A DNA stretch of 38,469 bases from an uncultured Erysipelotrichaceae bacterium (GCA_947074115.1 CAMTOK010000008.1:1-38469); one strand, 5' to 3'; positions 1-9,746 are shown, counted from the first letter of the stretch. Numbers and translations: made by a program. The notes: a model not told the origin generated them from the sequence alone.

Positions 1-839
1 TTTTGATCAAGAATAACTGTTTTAACCATTGGATAGTCTTTATCAAAATTCAGTATAAAATTAACATCAGACCCTCTAAATGAATAAATTGTTTGATCAG
101 GGTCTCCTACAACACATAATGTTGCTTGTTTTGATAAGAGATGAATCAAATGATAGTCTATATCACCAACATCTTGAAACTCATCAACATGAATAAACTG
201 AAATTTTCTTTGCCAATATTCTAAAATATCTTGATGGTTTTCAAATATTTCAACTGTTTTTAATAAAAGGTCATCAAAATCTAACATATGGTGTTCTTTT
301 AAATAGGTTTCATAATCTGCATAGACAGCAGCTTTCTTTTGTTCACCTATAAAGTCACTCGCAAATTTCTTCGCTCTCTCTGGTGACACTCTTGCTGTTT
401 TACAATTAGATATATAATTTATACAACTCTTATAACTTATTGTCTTAGGATCTATTTCTCTTTGTTTATACAGTTTCTTAAGTAATGCTGTTTGATCTTC
501 TTCATCCATAATAATGAAGTTTAATGGATAACCTAATACACGTATATTTTGTCTTAAAATACGTACACAAAGAGAATGGATAGTACATAATACTGATCCA
601 CTTGCATAATCTCCTAGGATTGATAAAACTCTCTCTTTCATTTCATTAGCTGCTTTATTAGTAAAAGTAATCGCAAGTATATGTCTTGGATCGATACCTA
701 CATTTTCTATCAAGTATGCAATACGATATGTTAAAACACGCGTTTTACCACTCCCTGCTCCTGCTATTATACGCAAATGGGAATCAAGATAAGTTGCGGC
801 CTCTCTTTGTTTTGGATTTAATAATGTGTCTAAATTCAT
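1..839 (-). CDS. pcrA: PcrA/UvrD-type 3'-5' DNA helicase, N-terminal part (cut by window edge)
   Basis: Superfamily 1 ATP-dependent DNA helicase acting in repair and in clearing replication-transcription conflicts. About 279 residues are visible and the rest lies left of position 1. In order I read a Q-motif (LNPKQREA), Walker A (AGAGSGKT, about residue 27), motif Ia (TFTNKAA), motif II (DEFQD) and motif III (VVGDPDQTIYSFRGS), the canonical UvrD/PcrA/Rep set. The ATG at 837-839 has the Shine-Dalgarno GAGGTG at 845-850. An extended -10 lies directly upstream. PcrA is the usual single member in Bacillota, so the symbol is likely, but the C-terminal domain that would separate it from other UvrD-like proteins is not visible. 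Confidence 0.9.
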   Translation of the reverse strand, partial: MNLDTLLNPKQREAATYLDSHLRIIAGAGSGKTRVLTYRIAYLIENVGIDPRHILAITFTNKAANEMKERVLSILGDYASGSVLCTIHSLCVRILRQNIRVLGYPLNFIIMDEEDQTALLKKLYKQREIDPKTISYKSCINYISNCKTARVSPERAKKFASDFIGEQKKAAVYADYETYLKEHHMLDFDDLLLKTVEIFENHQDILEYWQRKFQFIHVDEFQDVGDIDYHLIHLLSKQATLCVVGDPDQTIYSFRGSDVNFILNFDKDYPMVKTVILDQ

Positions 840-857
840 CGTATCACCTCGAAAAGC

Positions 858-866
858 ATTATATCA
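858..866 (-). promoter_or_regulatory. Extended -10 promoter for the PcrA-type helicase
   Basis: The minus strand reads TGATATAAT, a perfect extended -10, 18 nt upstream of the ATG. No good -35 is seen, as is usual for extended -10 promoters. The predicted start of transcription (about 851) falls at the edge of the Shine-Dalgarno sequence. Confidence 0.5.
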
Positions 867-900
867 TATATTATAACCTTTAAAAAGAAGAGTATAAAAG

Positions 901-926
901 AAATGAACCTAAAATTAGGTTCATTT
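901..926 (-). terminator. Terminator of the MerR-family gene
   Basis: A 12-bp perfect inverted repeat (arms 901-912 and 915-926, AAATGAACCTAA type) is followed on the minus strand by a short T-rich run. The stop codon at 921-923 lies inside one arm. The U-tract is weak, so efficiency is uncertain. Confidence 0.6.
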
Positions 927-2198
927 GTTTTTTATAATTCTTATAAAGCGGTCTATATAATATTGATCAAGATATGCGTGTTCTACACCATCAGTTGATG
1001 AGTTCTTTTTCACTGATCGTTGCATAATTAATTTGTCTAAATATTCAATTTCAGAATAGGTATCATCTTCATACTGTGATAGTGTTTGCGTATTTGAGAA
1101 AGCAATTGTTTTGTTGTCCTTCATTGTTACATTATAGAAGAAATCGCCTTGACTGCCCATGATTTGAATATACCCTGTTAAAAAGCCAGTCTCTACACTT
1201 TCGATATCCTCAAACGTATATGTTCGTCCTAATGGATTGATCAACGAATATGATTTCATTTCAGTCGGTGAAACTGTTGTGACATTAAAGATCACAATGA
1301 GTAGCGCAACAAAACTTATTGGTATGATATATTTATAAAAACGTTTAAATATAAAGAAATATTCTTTGACATCATCTATTGATGTTTGTCTATTCTTTAA
1401 ACAGCATCCCACAAAACAATATCCATAAAAAACCGTAATCAAAATTAAAATCATTGTACTCGTTTTTGGCACTGCATATAGAAAAACAGAATCATTCATA
1501 AACAGTTTTGTTTGTAAAACTGTAACCCCAATAAATACAGAGAAAACAATTATTATAATTCCAATAATAATAAGTAATAGTAAACCAAAATACGCTAAAC
1601 CTTCGAGTGGTCTTTCTTTTCCATATTTATACTGTTTTATAAAAGAGCGCCAACTTAATGTGAGGTATACAGTCACAAGTAATGAGGCGATAAAGAGAAA
1701 CTGTAAGTTTTCATAGTGTCCTAAAGCGGTATTGAAAAAGAACCACAATATTGGACCTAAGCATAGACATGTCTGAAACAATTGAATAGGCAAGCTACAC
1801 CCTTTTGCATCTAAAGCATCCTTAAACTCTTTGTAATGATCAGATTCAATAAAATCAACATAATCAAATAATGATGTTAAATCTCCTTTTGCTTTTATAA
1901 CATTATGACACAAGTCTTTTTGTTCCTGTAAAGATTCCTCTTGAGATCTTAAAAGATTTATATGTTGTGATAATTTTTCTTGGACATCGATATTGTCATT
2001 TAAAATCTCATAAATATCTTGTATAGACAATCCACATTTTCGATAGAGTTTAATTGTTTGTAAAATCGTAATATCATCTTCACTATATTCTCTATATCTT
2101 GACTGTGATCTTTTAACATGCAGCAATTCCTTTGATTCATAAAAACGTATTGTTTTTACAGATAAACCTGTCATTTTTTGAACTTCATTAATTTTCAT
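921..2198 (-). CDS. Membrane-anchored MerR-family transcriptional regulator
   Basis: 425 residues. Residues 1-70 are a MerR winged helix-turn-helix (MTGLSVKTIRFYESKELL, then RYREYSEDDI), followed by a dimerisation helix to about residue 115. Instead of a small effector domain, about five hydrophobic segments follow (roughly 137-158, 165-184, 202-230, 243-267, 290-310), then a soluble tail of about 115 residues, probably outside the cell if five segments cross. A MerR head on a polytopic membrane protein suggests sensing in or across the envelope; the signal is unknown. The longest frame begins at GTG 2204, but AGGAGGG (2204-2210) overlaps that codon, so ATG 2198 is chosen. It is monocistronic between two terminators, with its own MerR-type promoter. 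Confidence 0.82.
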   Translation of the reverse strand: MKINEVQKMTGLSVKTIRFYESKELLHVKRSQSRYREYSEDDITILQTIKLYRKCGLSIQDIYEILNDNIDVQEKLSQHINLLRSQEESLQEQKDLCHNVIKAKGDLTSLFDYVDFIESDHYKEFKDALDAKGCSLPIQLFQTCLCLGPILWFFFNTALGHYENLQFLFIASLLVTVYLTLSWRSFIKQYKYGKERPLEGLAYFGLLLLIIIGIIIIVFSVFIGVTVLQTKLFMNDSVFLYAVPKTSTMILILITVFYGYCFVGCCLKNRQTSIDDVKEYFFIFKRFYKYIIPISFVALLIVIFNVTTVSPTEMKSYSLINPLGRTYTFEDIESVETGFLTGYIQIMGSQGDFFYNVTMKDNKTIAFSNTQTLSQYEDDTYSEIEYLDKLIMQRSVKKNSSTDGVEHAYLDQYYIDRFIRIIKNK

Positions 2199-2215
2199 AA
2201 GCACCCTCCTATCCC

Positions 2216-2246
2216 TTTATACACTCTCCCCTAAGGGGAAGGTCAA
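2216..2246 (-). promoter_or_regulatory. MerR-type promoter with 19-bp spacer and operator dyad
   Basis: Minus strand: -35 TTGACC (2241-2246), 19-bp spacer (2222-2240), -10 TATAAA (2216-2221). The spacer holds the dyad CCCCTTAGGGG. An overlong 19-bp spacer carrying a dyad is the signature of promoters that MerR proteins activate by DNA distortion. It lies directly upstream of the MerR gene, so autoregulation is inferred. Confidence 0.8.
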
Positions 2247-2248
2247 GC

Positions 2249-2280
2249 TATAAAAAAAGAAAATGATTCTCATTTTCTTT
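2249..2280 (-). terminator. Intrinsic terminator of the pyr operon
   Basis: Arms 2256-2266 and 2270-2280 (AAAGAAAATGA / TCATTTTCTTT) with a 3-nt loop, followed on the minus strand by a T-run. It lies 36 bp beyond the pyrD stop. The stem is AT-rich. Confidence 0.7.
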
Positions 2281-2316
2281 ATATTACCACAATATGGTTA
2301 AAAACAACAATTATTC

Positions 2317-3987
<1,671 letters not shown>

Positions 3988-3988
<1 letters not shown>

Positions 3989-5268
3989 TAAAATTCCTCC
4001 AATTGATGCATTTTTCCATTAACGATATTCATCGTGATGACTCCTTGGCATTCTACACCTAAGAATGGTGTGTTACATGACTTAGATTTCATACACTCTT
4101 CAGTAATTGTCATTGACTTATTTAAATCAACAACACATAAATTAGCTTCAGTCCCTACTTCAATTGTTCCGTTTATTCCAAGAACACTTGCAGGTCCACT
4201 TGTTAATGCTTTTAAAACTGTTGTTAAATCCAATATATTTCTTTTGATTAAATATGTATTTATTAAAGGGAAAGCATGTTGAATACCGATAATTCCAAAC
4301 GGTGCTTTATCGAGTTCTCTTGCTTTTTCTTCTCTTGAATGAGGAGCATGATCTGTTGCAATTGCACAAATCGTTCCATCTTTTAATCCTTGTATAAGCG
4401 CATCTAAATCTTCTTTTGAACGTAATGGTGGGTTCATTTTGTAATTCGGATGACAATCTTTAATATTTTCATCAGTAAGGATTAAATGATGTGGTGTCAC
4501 CTCACCACTAACACTGAGTCCATCTGCTTGACCTTCTCTTAATAATGAAACAGTTTCTTTCGTTGAGATATGACAAACATGATAACGGTTATGCCATTTC
4601 TTAACAAGTTTTAAATCTCTTTCAACTTGTTGGTATTCTGATTGACTGTTGATTCCAATTAAGTCATGTTTTGATGCATATGTTCCTTCATGGAAAGACC
4701 CACCTTTTAATTCACTTTCATCCTCGCAGTGTGCAACAATGATGGAATCTACATTATTAGCAAGTTGCATTGCTAAAGACATAACCAAATCTTCTTGAAC
4801 ACCACGTCCATCATCTGAAAATCCTTTAACAATTGCTTTTTTTGATATTGTTTCCATATCAACAATTGATTCACCTTTTAACCCTTCAGTGATTGCACTG
4901 TATGTATAAACATTAACACAAGCATCATTTTTCACACGCTCTGAAAAGTCATCTATTGTTTCCACATTATCCATACATGGTTGAGTATTTGCCATAGCAA
5001 CAATTGTCCCATAACCACCATATAACGCTGCTTGACTCCCTGTTTTAATTGTTTCCTTGTACTCATATCCTGGTTCTCTTAAATGAGTATGAATATCAAT
5101 AAAGTTATGTGAAATGAGTTGTCCTTTTACATCAATAACTTGAGCTTGATCATCATGAATTGATTGATCAATATTTTTGATTAACCCATTTTCTATATGT
5201 ATATCTAATTGTTCTAAGGTATCGTTATAATAAACAATTCCGTTCTTTAATATATAGTTATTCATCAT
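3988..5268 (-). CDS. pyrC: Dihydroorotase
   Basis: Cyclises carbamoyl-aspartate to dihydroorotate (step 3 of UMP synthesis). 426 residues, a class I zinc amidohydrolase. HTHLREPG at 60-67 is the first metal site, and the FSDDGRG motif of class I enzymes, CHIST and ATDHAPHS supply the other metal and catalytic residues. ATG codons at 5268 and 5265 both follow AAGGTG; 5268 is kept, but 5265 has the better spacing. It overlaps the pyrB stop by 11 bases and is joined to pyrK by TAATG. Confidence 0.96.
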
Positions 5269-6127
5269 TAATCACCTTATGAATCATTGCCATTCTTACA
5301 TAAACACCATTTTTCATTTGTGTAAAGATACGGCTCTTCTCGCTTTCTACAAGTTCGTCTTTAATTTCAACACCTCTATTTATTGGTGCTGGATGCATAA
5401 TAATACAATTGTCTTTTAATCGATTATATCTTGTTTCATTTAATCCATATAAATGATGATAAACATCTTTTGAGAAGTTTGAATTGTCTCCATGTCTTTC
5501 ATGTTGTACGCGTAACAACATTAAGATATCTACTTCACCAATGATCTCATCTAATGGTTTATAATTATATCCTTCTTCTTTTAAATCTTCAGGTCCTGAT
5601 GTCATAACATCCATTCCTAATCGTTTCATGACATCATAATTAGAGTGCGCTACGCGTGAATGTTTAATATCTCCAACGATCGCAATCTTTAAATTTTCAA
5701 AATGTCCAAATTCTTCTTTAATCGTCATTAAATCTAACAGTGATTGAGATGGATGATTTCCTTTACCATCACCTGCGTTCAATATAGGGATATGAACGTT
5801 TTCTAAATCCTTATAATAATCATCTTGAGGATGACGAATAACAAGGGCATCGCATCCTAACATTTCAAACATTTTACAAGTATCATAAAGACTTTCACCT
5901 TTTGTTAAACTTGAATTTGATGCTTCAAAGTTTTGTGTATGGCAATTTAATTTGATTGCTGCCATATCAAAACTATAATGCGTACGGCTTGATGGTTCAA
6001 AGAATAAATTCGCAATAACCTTTTGTCCATGGTAATTTATCTTTTTACCGTTTTTGAACTCAATTGCTAAATCAATGATTTCATTGATTTCTTGTACAGA
6101 TAAATCGTTTAAATTAACTATATTCAT
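5258..6127 (-). CDS. pyrB: Aspartate carbamoyltransferase, catalytic chain
   Basis: Condenses carbamoyl phosphate with aspartate, the committed step of pyrimidine synthesis. 289 residues, close to the single-chain Bacillus enzyme. FEPSSRTHYSF (43-53) is the carbamoyl-phosphate loop and HPSQSLLDL is the conserved second motif. No regulatory pyrI is adjacent, so control is probably transcriptional. The start has a textbook AAGGAGG. First gene of pyrB-C-K-D. pyrR, carAB, pyrE and pyrF are not in this window. Confidence 0.96.
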   Translation of the reverse strand: MNIVNLNDLSVQEINEIIDLAIEFKNGKKINYHGQKVIANLFFEPSSRTHYSFDMAAIKLNCHTQNFEASNSSLTKGESLYDTCKMFEMLGCDALVIRHPQDDYYKDLENVHIPILNAGDGKGNHPSQSLLDLMTIKEEFGHFENLKIAIVGDIKHSRVAHSNYDVMKRLGMDVMTSGPEDLKEEGYNYKPLDEIIGEVDILMLLRVQHERHGDNSNFSKDVYHHLYGLNETRYNRLKDNCIIMHPAPINRGVEIKDELVESEKSRIFTQMKNGVYVRMAMIHKVINDE

Positions 6128-6139
6128 ACTTTCCTCCTT

Positions 6140-6164
6140 AAAAAAAATATACCTTTCGGTACAT
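6140..6164 (-). terminator. Candidate attenuator hairpin in the pyrB leader
   Basis: The minus-strand RNA folds AUGUACC-GAAA-GGUAUAU (arms 6158-6164 and 6147-6153), a 7-bp stem with a GNRA tetraloop and a U-run ending at the Shine-Dalgarno of pyrB. It lies between the promoter and the first gene, so it can stop transcription of the operon. It would also stop read-through from coaD. Confidence 0.72.
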
Positions 6165-6176
6165 TTTTGATAGTAG

Positions 6177-6183
6177 ACATACC
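6177..6183 (-). promoter_or_regulatory. Possible antiterminator arm of the pyr leader
   Basis: The minus strand reads GGTATGT. It can pair with the 5' arm of the attenuator (6158-6164, AUGUACC) over 7 positions, two of them G-U, which would block the terminator. It is a near copy of the terminator 3' arm (GGTATAT). Pairing was worked out by eye. Confidence 0.5.
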
Positions 6184-6195
6184 TAATGTGCCTTT

Positions 6196-6224
6196 ATCAT
6201 ATCATTTCAATGATAATTTGACAA
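6196..6224 (-). promoter_or_regulatory. Promoter of the pyrBCKD operon
   Basis: -35 TTGTCA (6219-6224), 17-bp spacer, -10 TATGAT (6196-6201). The -35 begins one base beyond the coaD stop. Transcription should start near 6189, giving a leader of about 60 nt. Confidence 0.75.
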
Positions 6225-6225
6225 T

Positions 6226-6711
6226 TTAATCTACTGAATTTATTTTTCTTTTTAATGCGTCTTCTACAACTAATGGAACCAGACCACGTACACTACGGTT
6301 GTGCATAGCGATTTCTTTAACCGAAGATGACGAAATAAAAGAATGATTTGGTCGCGTCATAAGAAACACCATATCTACATCTTGATCTAAATATTGATTT
6401 GAAAATGCAAGCTGTAATTCATACTCAAAGTCCATTGTCGCACGTAACCCTCTGACTAGGACCGGTGCACTGACAACCTTTGCATATTCTACGGCAAGTA
6501 AATCACTGTAATCAACAGTCACATTAGGAAAACCTTTAATGACTTCATTTAAAAGTTCAATTCTTTCTTCTAATGAAAACATTGTTTTTTTATTAGGATT
6601 TGAAAAAATTGTAACATATAAATGATCATACATACGACTTGCTCTTTCAATTATATCTAAATGTCCACTTGTGACAGGGTCAAATGTTCCTGGATAGACT
6701 GCTTTTGTCAT
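6226..6711 (-). CDS. coaD: Phosphopantetheine adenylyltransferase
   Basis: Transfers AMP to 4'-phosphopantetheine, the penultimate step of coenzyme A synthesis. 161 residues, the usual length. YPGTFDPVTSGHLDI (6-20) contains the nucleotidyltransferase T/HxGH motif as TSGH. VRGLRATMDFEYE is the substrate loop, and ISSSSVKE (126-133) is the second nucleotide-binding motif. Downstream partner of rsmD with a 5-bp gap, the same order as ylbH-ylbI of Bacillus. Last gene of a run that starts at the UPF0223 gene. Confidence 0.96.
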   Translation of the reverse strand: MTKAVYPGTFDPVTSGHLDIIERASRMYDHLYVTIFSNPNKKTMFSLEERIELLNEVIKGFPNVTVDYSDLLAVEYAKVVSAPVLVRGLRATMDFEYELQLAFSNQYLDQDVDMVFLMTRPNHSFISSSSVKEIAMHNRSVRGLVPLVVEDALKRKINSVD

Positions 6712-6716
6712 TCTTA

Positions 6717-7268
6717 TTACCCCTCATATCTTAATATTTGTAGTGTTGTTATACCATATACAACTTCTCTTTTCAATGTATATGGATGACTGATTTCTAT
6801 TTTTTCCTCATTTAAATCTTCAATAACAATAATAGCGTCTTGATTTAGCATTTTATTCTCGTGCATAAAAGTTATAATATCCTCATTTATTTTTAAACCA
6901 TAAGGAGGATCTAAAAACACCAAATCAAAGACGATACCTTTGTCTTTTAAATTGTCTAGAACTTGTTTGTAATCTGCTTTATATACAAAACATTGATCTT
7001 CAATTTTCAATGTTTTGATATTATCTTTTATCGTTTGAAATGCTTTGTATTGTTTATCAACTGAATAAAGTTGTTCAATACCACGACTCACTGCCTCAAT
7101 ACCAAGACCACCACTACCTGCAAACAAATCAAGAGCGATCCCACCATCAAAGTAAGGGCCTATTATATTAAATAGGTTCTCTTTATTTTTATCTGTCGTT
7201 GGTCTTGTTAATGAAGAATCAACACTTTTTAATTGACGACTTCTAAATTTTCCTGCAATAACTCTCAT
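6717..7268 (-). CDS. rsmD: 16S rRNA (guanine966-N2)-methyltransferase
   Basis: S-adenosylmethionine-dependent methylation of G966 in the 30S subunit. 183 residues. DLFAGSGGLG (47-56) is the SAM-binding motif I and DPPY (120-123) the catalytic motif of N-methylating Rossmann enzymes. The N-terminal MRVIAGKFRSRQL and TRPTTDKNKENLFNI match the family. It sits between ylbF and coaD as in Bacillus. Confidence 0.95.
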   Translation of the reverse strand: MRVIAGKFRSRQLKSVDSSLTRPTTDKNKENLFNIIGPYFDGGIALDLFAGSGGLGIEAVSRGIEQLYSVDKQYKAFQTIKDNIKTLKIEDQCFVYKADYKQVLDNLKDKGIVFDLVFLDPPYGLKINEDIITFMHENKMLNQDAIIVIEDLNEEKIEISHPYTLKREVVYGITTLQILRYEG

Positions 7269-7274
7269 ATAACC

Positions 7275-7628
7275 TCATAATTGATAAGTCCCAACATAAA
7301 TATCATCACTAATATCATGGAAAATCATTTTTGTCACTTCTTCTAATAAATCATTTAATTCATGATAAGCTTGATAATATTCTATAACTTGTGGTTTTTG
7401 ACTCATCTCTTCTTTTATTGATTTTAATTTCTCTTTTGTTTCTTGTATTGATGTAAAATTTTGATACTGTTTGAGTTGTAAATAATCGTCTTGAACTTGT
7501 TGATGATACATAAGTAAAGGTCTAATATCATCTTCATTTAACGCTTGTGATGCTTTCAAGAACCGACGATACTCCTCACCCTTTTTTATTTCTATAATAA
7601 GTTCATCAATTAATTCGTACATATTCAC
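7275..7628 (-). CDS. ylbF: YlbF/YmcA-family protein
   Basis: 117 residues, mostly helical. It matches the Com_YlbF family in length and layout: an N-terminal amphipathic helix, then repeated heptad-like stretches (LLMYHQQVQDDYLQL, PQVIEYYQAYHELNDLL). In Bacillus, YlbF with YmcA and YaaT forms the Y-complex that governs RNase Y-dependent mRNA maturation, competence and sporulation. Whether the partners exist here cannot be seen. Placement between ylbE and rsmD follows Bacillus order, except that ylbG is absent. Confidence 0.8.
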   Translation of the reverse strand: MNMYELIDELIIEIKKGEEYRRFLKASQALNEDDIRPLLMYHQQVQDDYLQLKQYQNFTSIQETKEKLKSIKEEMSQKPQVIEYYQAYHELNDLLEEVTKMIFHDISDDIYVGTYQL

Positions 7629-7630
7629 TC

Positions 7631-7843
7631 CTATATAAACATTTCTATCATTTTCATCAATGTACCAACTCTTTCAATACGGTCAGCCATTGTGAGTTTG
7701 TTTTCTATTTTATATCTTTCTAATAATTGAGGATATTCCTCTGGATACCTTGATAATAACAAGTACCATTCTGGATGGTATCTCATATAAGTTAATAAGG
7801 CAGGATCAATTGTCATACCATTGCTTTGACGCTGGTTTTTCAT
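7631..7843 (-). CDS. ylbE: YlbE-like small protein
   Basis: 70 residues. MRYHPEWYLLLSRYPEEYPQLL is the aromatic-proline signature of the YlbE-like family, which has no known function. The first 38 bases overlap the 3' end of ylbD in another frame. No strong Shine-Dalgarno precedes ATG 7843, and a downstream ATG (residue 10, MTIDPAL) is an alternative start. Both the family motif and the neighbour order support a real gene. Confidence 0.72.
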   Translation of the reverse strand: MKNQRQSNGMTIDPALLTYMRYHPEWYLLLSRYPEEYPQLLERYKIENKLTMADRIERVGTLMKMIEMFI

Positions 7844-8123
7844 CTTTGATCATAAGCCCCCCAACTAAGTCTAAGACTTTTTGGATTCCATCGAAACTTT
7901 TTGATAATGCATCAAGGTCAACGTTCTTAACGACATTCATTATACCTTCAAGGTCTAATGATTGATTACGTGATGCGTATCTATATGCATCCCACATTTT
8001 ATCGTTTTCACCATATAAAACATAAAACTCATAAATTTGTTGCCAAGTATATCTTCCTTTTGTCACTTCTTCTCTAATACCAGGAATTGTCTTGACAAAT
8101 GCCTTAAATTCATTTAATTCCAT
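7806..8123 (-). CDS. ylbD: YlbD-like putative spore coat protein
   Basis: 105 residues from ATG 8123. FKAFVKTIPGIREEVTKGRYTWQQIYEFYVLYGENDKMW is the conserved N-terminal half of the YlbD_coat family; the rest (LEGIMNVVKNVDLDALSKSFDGIQKVLDLVGGL) is a helical coat-type tail. The longest frame begins at TTG 8135, but GGGTG lies inside that extension with correct spacing to ATG 8123. It follows ftsW by 31 bp. Family assignment is by sequence pattern and gene order; a structural role in spores is inferred. Confidence 0.78.
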   Translation of the reverse strand: MELNEFKAFVKTIPGIREEVTKGRYTWQQIYEFYVLYGENDKMWDAYRYASRNQSLDLEGIMNVVKNVDLDALSKSFDGIQKVLDLVGGLMIKDEKPASKQWYDN

Positions 8124-8154
8124 ATTATCACCCAATATAGGATATGTGACACGA

Positions 8155-9372
8155 TTAAAAGTGTTCCATTATTTCTTGATTTCTATATCGACTAATAACG
8201 CTTTGGGCAATCCCAATCGCTAGGAATGACGCTAAAGTTGATGAACCACCCGATGATATTAATAACAAAGGGACACCAGTCATTGGTATTAATCCTGACA
8301 CACCACCAACATTAACAAATAAATGTAAGAAGAAATAAATAGCAATTCCATAAAGAATTAATTTATCTCTTGAGTTCGCCATTTTAAATCCATAATTAAA
8401 TAATTTAAAGATAATATAACAATATAAGAGAACAACAATCATAAATCCAAAGAACCCAAGTTCTTCAGCTATAATTGACATAATCATATCGTTACTAGCT
8501 TCCGGTATATATCCGTATTTCATTCTTGATAACCCAAAACCTATTCCACTAATTCCTCCTGATGCAAAAGCAATCAATGAGTTCGTTAATTGGAAACCAT
8601 CATTCCAATAATCAGCAATAGGATTTAACCATGTATAAATTCTACCCATTTGATAAGGTTTTAATGATACAAGTTGCGTAATAAATGCTAATGCAATAAC
8701 AATAGCACCTGCTGCTCCAATTAAAAAGATAATCTTTTTATATTTTGAATAGTATGTTCTTGGTGTTACATAAAACATAAATAAGCATAAAATACCAATG
8801 ATGAGTCCTGACCCCAAGTCATGTTGCAAAAAGGCAACAATAATAAATGTAATAAAGACACAAACCATAGGTATATAGAAACATTGAATTTCTTTTCTTC
8901 TCTTAGCTAGTCTTAATTGCTCTCCTCTTAAATGAGGAGGAATGACATATTTCTTTTCATAACTTCCTATAAAACAAGCAAGAAATAAAACCATAATGAT
9001 TTTCATAAATTCAGATGGTTGGATAGAAAAGAACCCTAGGGGTATCCAAGCATAAGATCCTTTTGTATAGAAAGCCAAACATGCGATCATTAATGCAGTT
9101 CCTATACAATATAATAATACCGCTGAATTCTTAACGATATATTTTGAATTAAATTTCTTTGCGAACAATAACATTGTTATTGTTCCTAAGATGACAAACA
9201 AACCTTGTCTTGCCATCATTTTCGTTCCGTAGTTAACACCTGCTGAAGCAACTTTCCCCCCAGCAGCGCTACCTATCATAATAATACCTATTAAAGCCAA
9301 TACAAAAGCACATATGTATAAAGACTTATCAGCACCAGCCTTTTGCTTCTTATTTTGGTTTAAATAACTCAT
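8155..9372 (-). CDS. ftsW: FtsW/RodA/SpoVE-family peptidoglycan polymerase
   Basis: 405 residues with about ten membrane segments: a SEDS-family glycosyltransferase that polymerises lipid II at the septum (FtsW), side wall (RodA) or spore cortex (SpoVE). Signature segments include IPLGFFSIQPSEFMKI, LQHDLGSGLIIG, DGFQLTNSLIAFASGG, and MIMSIIAEELGFFGF with the family glutamate. Length and the DGFQ form favour FtsW/SpoVE over RodA. The start overlaps the stop of the UPF0223 gene (ATGA), so the two are coupled. Which SEDS role it plays cannot be settled here. Confidence 0.88.
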   Translation of the reverse strand: MSYLNQNKKQKAGADKSLYICAFVLALIGIIMIGSAAGGKVASAGVNYGTKMMARQGLFVILGTITMLLFAKKFNSKYIVKNSAVLLYCIGTALMIACLAFYTKGSYAWIPLGFFSIQPSEFMKIIMVLFLACFIGSYEKKYVIPPHLRGEQLRLAKRRKEIQCFYIPMVCVFITFIIVAFLQHDLGSGLIIGILCLFMFYVTPRTYYSKYKKIIFLIGAAGAIVIALAFITQLVSLKPYQMGRIYTWLNPIADYWNDGFQLTNSLIAFASGGISGIGFGLSRMKYGYIPEASNDMIMSIIAEELGFFGFMIVVLLYCYIIFKLFNYGFKMANSRDKLILYGIAIYFFLHLFVNVGGVSGLIPMTGVPLLLISSGGSSTLASFLAIGIAQSVISRYRNQEIMEHF

Positions 9373-9626
9373 AATTTAACCCAGTCATTGTCTTTCGCGA
9401 ATTGTATTGTTTTGTATATAGAATAAGTTGATACTTTTAAGAATGCTTCATCAATTTGTTTTTGTTCACTTTTTGAATCAACAATTTGAGTATATCTTCT
9501 ATAAGCATTCATTAGCTCTTCTTTTTTTATACCTGTCTCATTTGCTTGTTCAACCGCATTAAAAAACGCCATAACATCAATAATTTCTGTTGTTGACCAA
9601 AATGGACTCAACGGATAATCGTACAT
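9369..9626 (-). CDS. UPF0223-family protein (YktA-like)
   Basis: 85 residues from ATG 9626. YDYPLSPFWSTTEIIDVMAFF and AYRRYTQIVDSKSEQKQ match the UPF0223 family of short Bacillota proteins; function unknown. The longest frame would add 30 residues starting at 9716 with a hydrophobic stretch (VYTQLLFIFF), but that part spans the promoter. AAGGAAGTGAG precedes ATG 9626, and the family starts here. First gene of the run ending at coaD. Confidence 0.82.
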   Translation of the reverse strand: MYDYPLSPFWSTTEIIDVMAFFNAVEQANETGIKKEELMNAYRRYTQIVDSKSEQKQIDEAFLKVSTYSIYKTIQFAKDNDWVKL

Positions 9627-9648
9627 AATCTCACTTCCTTTACCAGTC

Positions 9649-9654
9649 ATTATA
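9649..9654 (-). promoter_or_regulatory. -10 element for the UPF0223-ftsW-ylbDEF-rsmD-coaD run
   Basis: A perfect TATAAT on the minus strand, 22 nt upstream of ATG 9626. The -35 region is T-rich without a clear hexamer. No later promoter was recognised before pyrB, so the seven genes may form one transcript. Confidence 0.45.
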
Positions 9655-9715
9655 CATGAATCTCTAAAAAAAATAAATAATAACTGGGTATAAACACTAG
9701 CAAAATGTAAAAACA

Positions 9716-9727
9716 TGAATAGTTTAA
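9716..9727 (+). promoter_or_regulatory. Putative mother-cell sigma -10 region (shared 12-mer)
   Basis: TGAATAGTTTAA, 19 bases before the start of the small YjcZ-like gene. The same 12 bases occur at 15861-15872 before the cotJ operon. The AATAnnnTA core differs by one base from the sigma-K -10 consensus CATAnnnTA. No convincing -35 was found. Confidence 0.4.
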
Positions 9728-9746
9728 AGAGAAAGGAGGGAACTCA

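Noticed and set aside
686-883. Plus-strand frame of 65 codons over the helicase start
   Set aside because: It is antisense to a clearly conserved helicase frame and its promoter; composition is typical of a shadow frame.
2255-2281. Fur-box-like palindrome GAAAATGA-TTC-TCATTTTC
   Set aside because: It matches a Fur box fairly well but sits directly after the pyr operon with a T-run on the minus strand, so a terminator explains it. No iron gene is adjacent.
6128-6190. PyrR-binding loop in the pyr leader
   Set aside because: No CCNGNGAGG-type loop on the minus strand; only the simple attenuator pair was seen.
9627-9716. N-terminal extension of the UPF0223 protein as a signal peptide
   Set aside because: The hydrophobic stretch covers the promoter TATAAT at 9649-9654 and lies upstream of the better Shine-Dalgarno; the family starts at MYDYPL.
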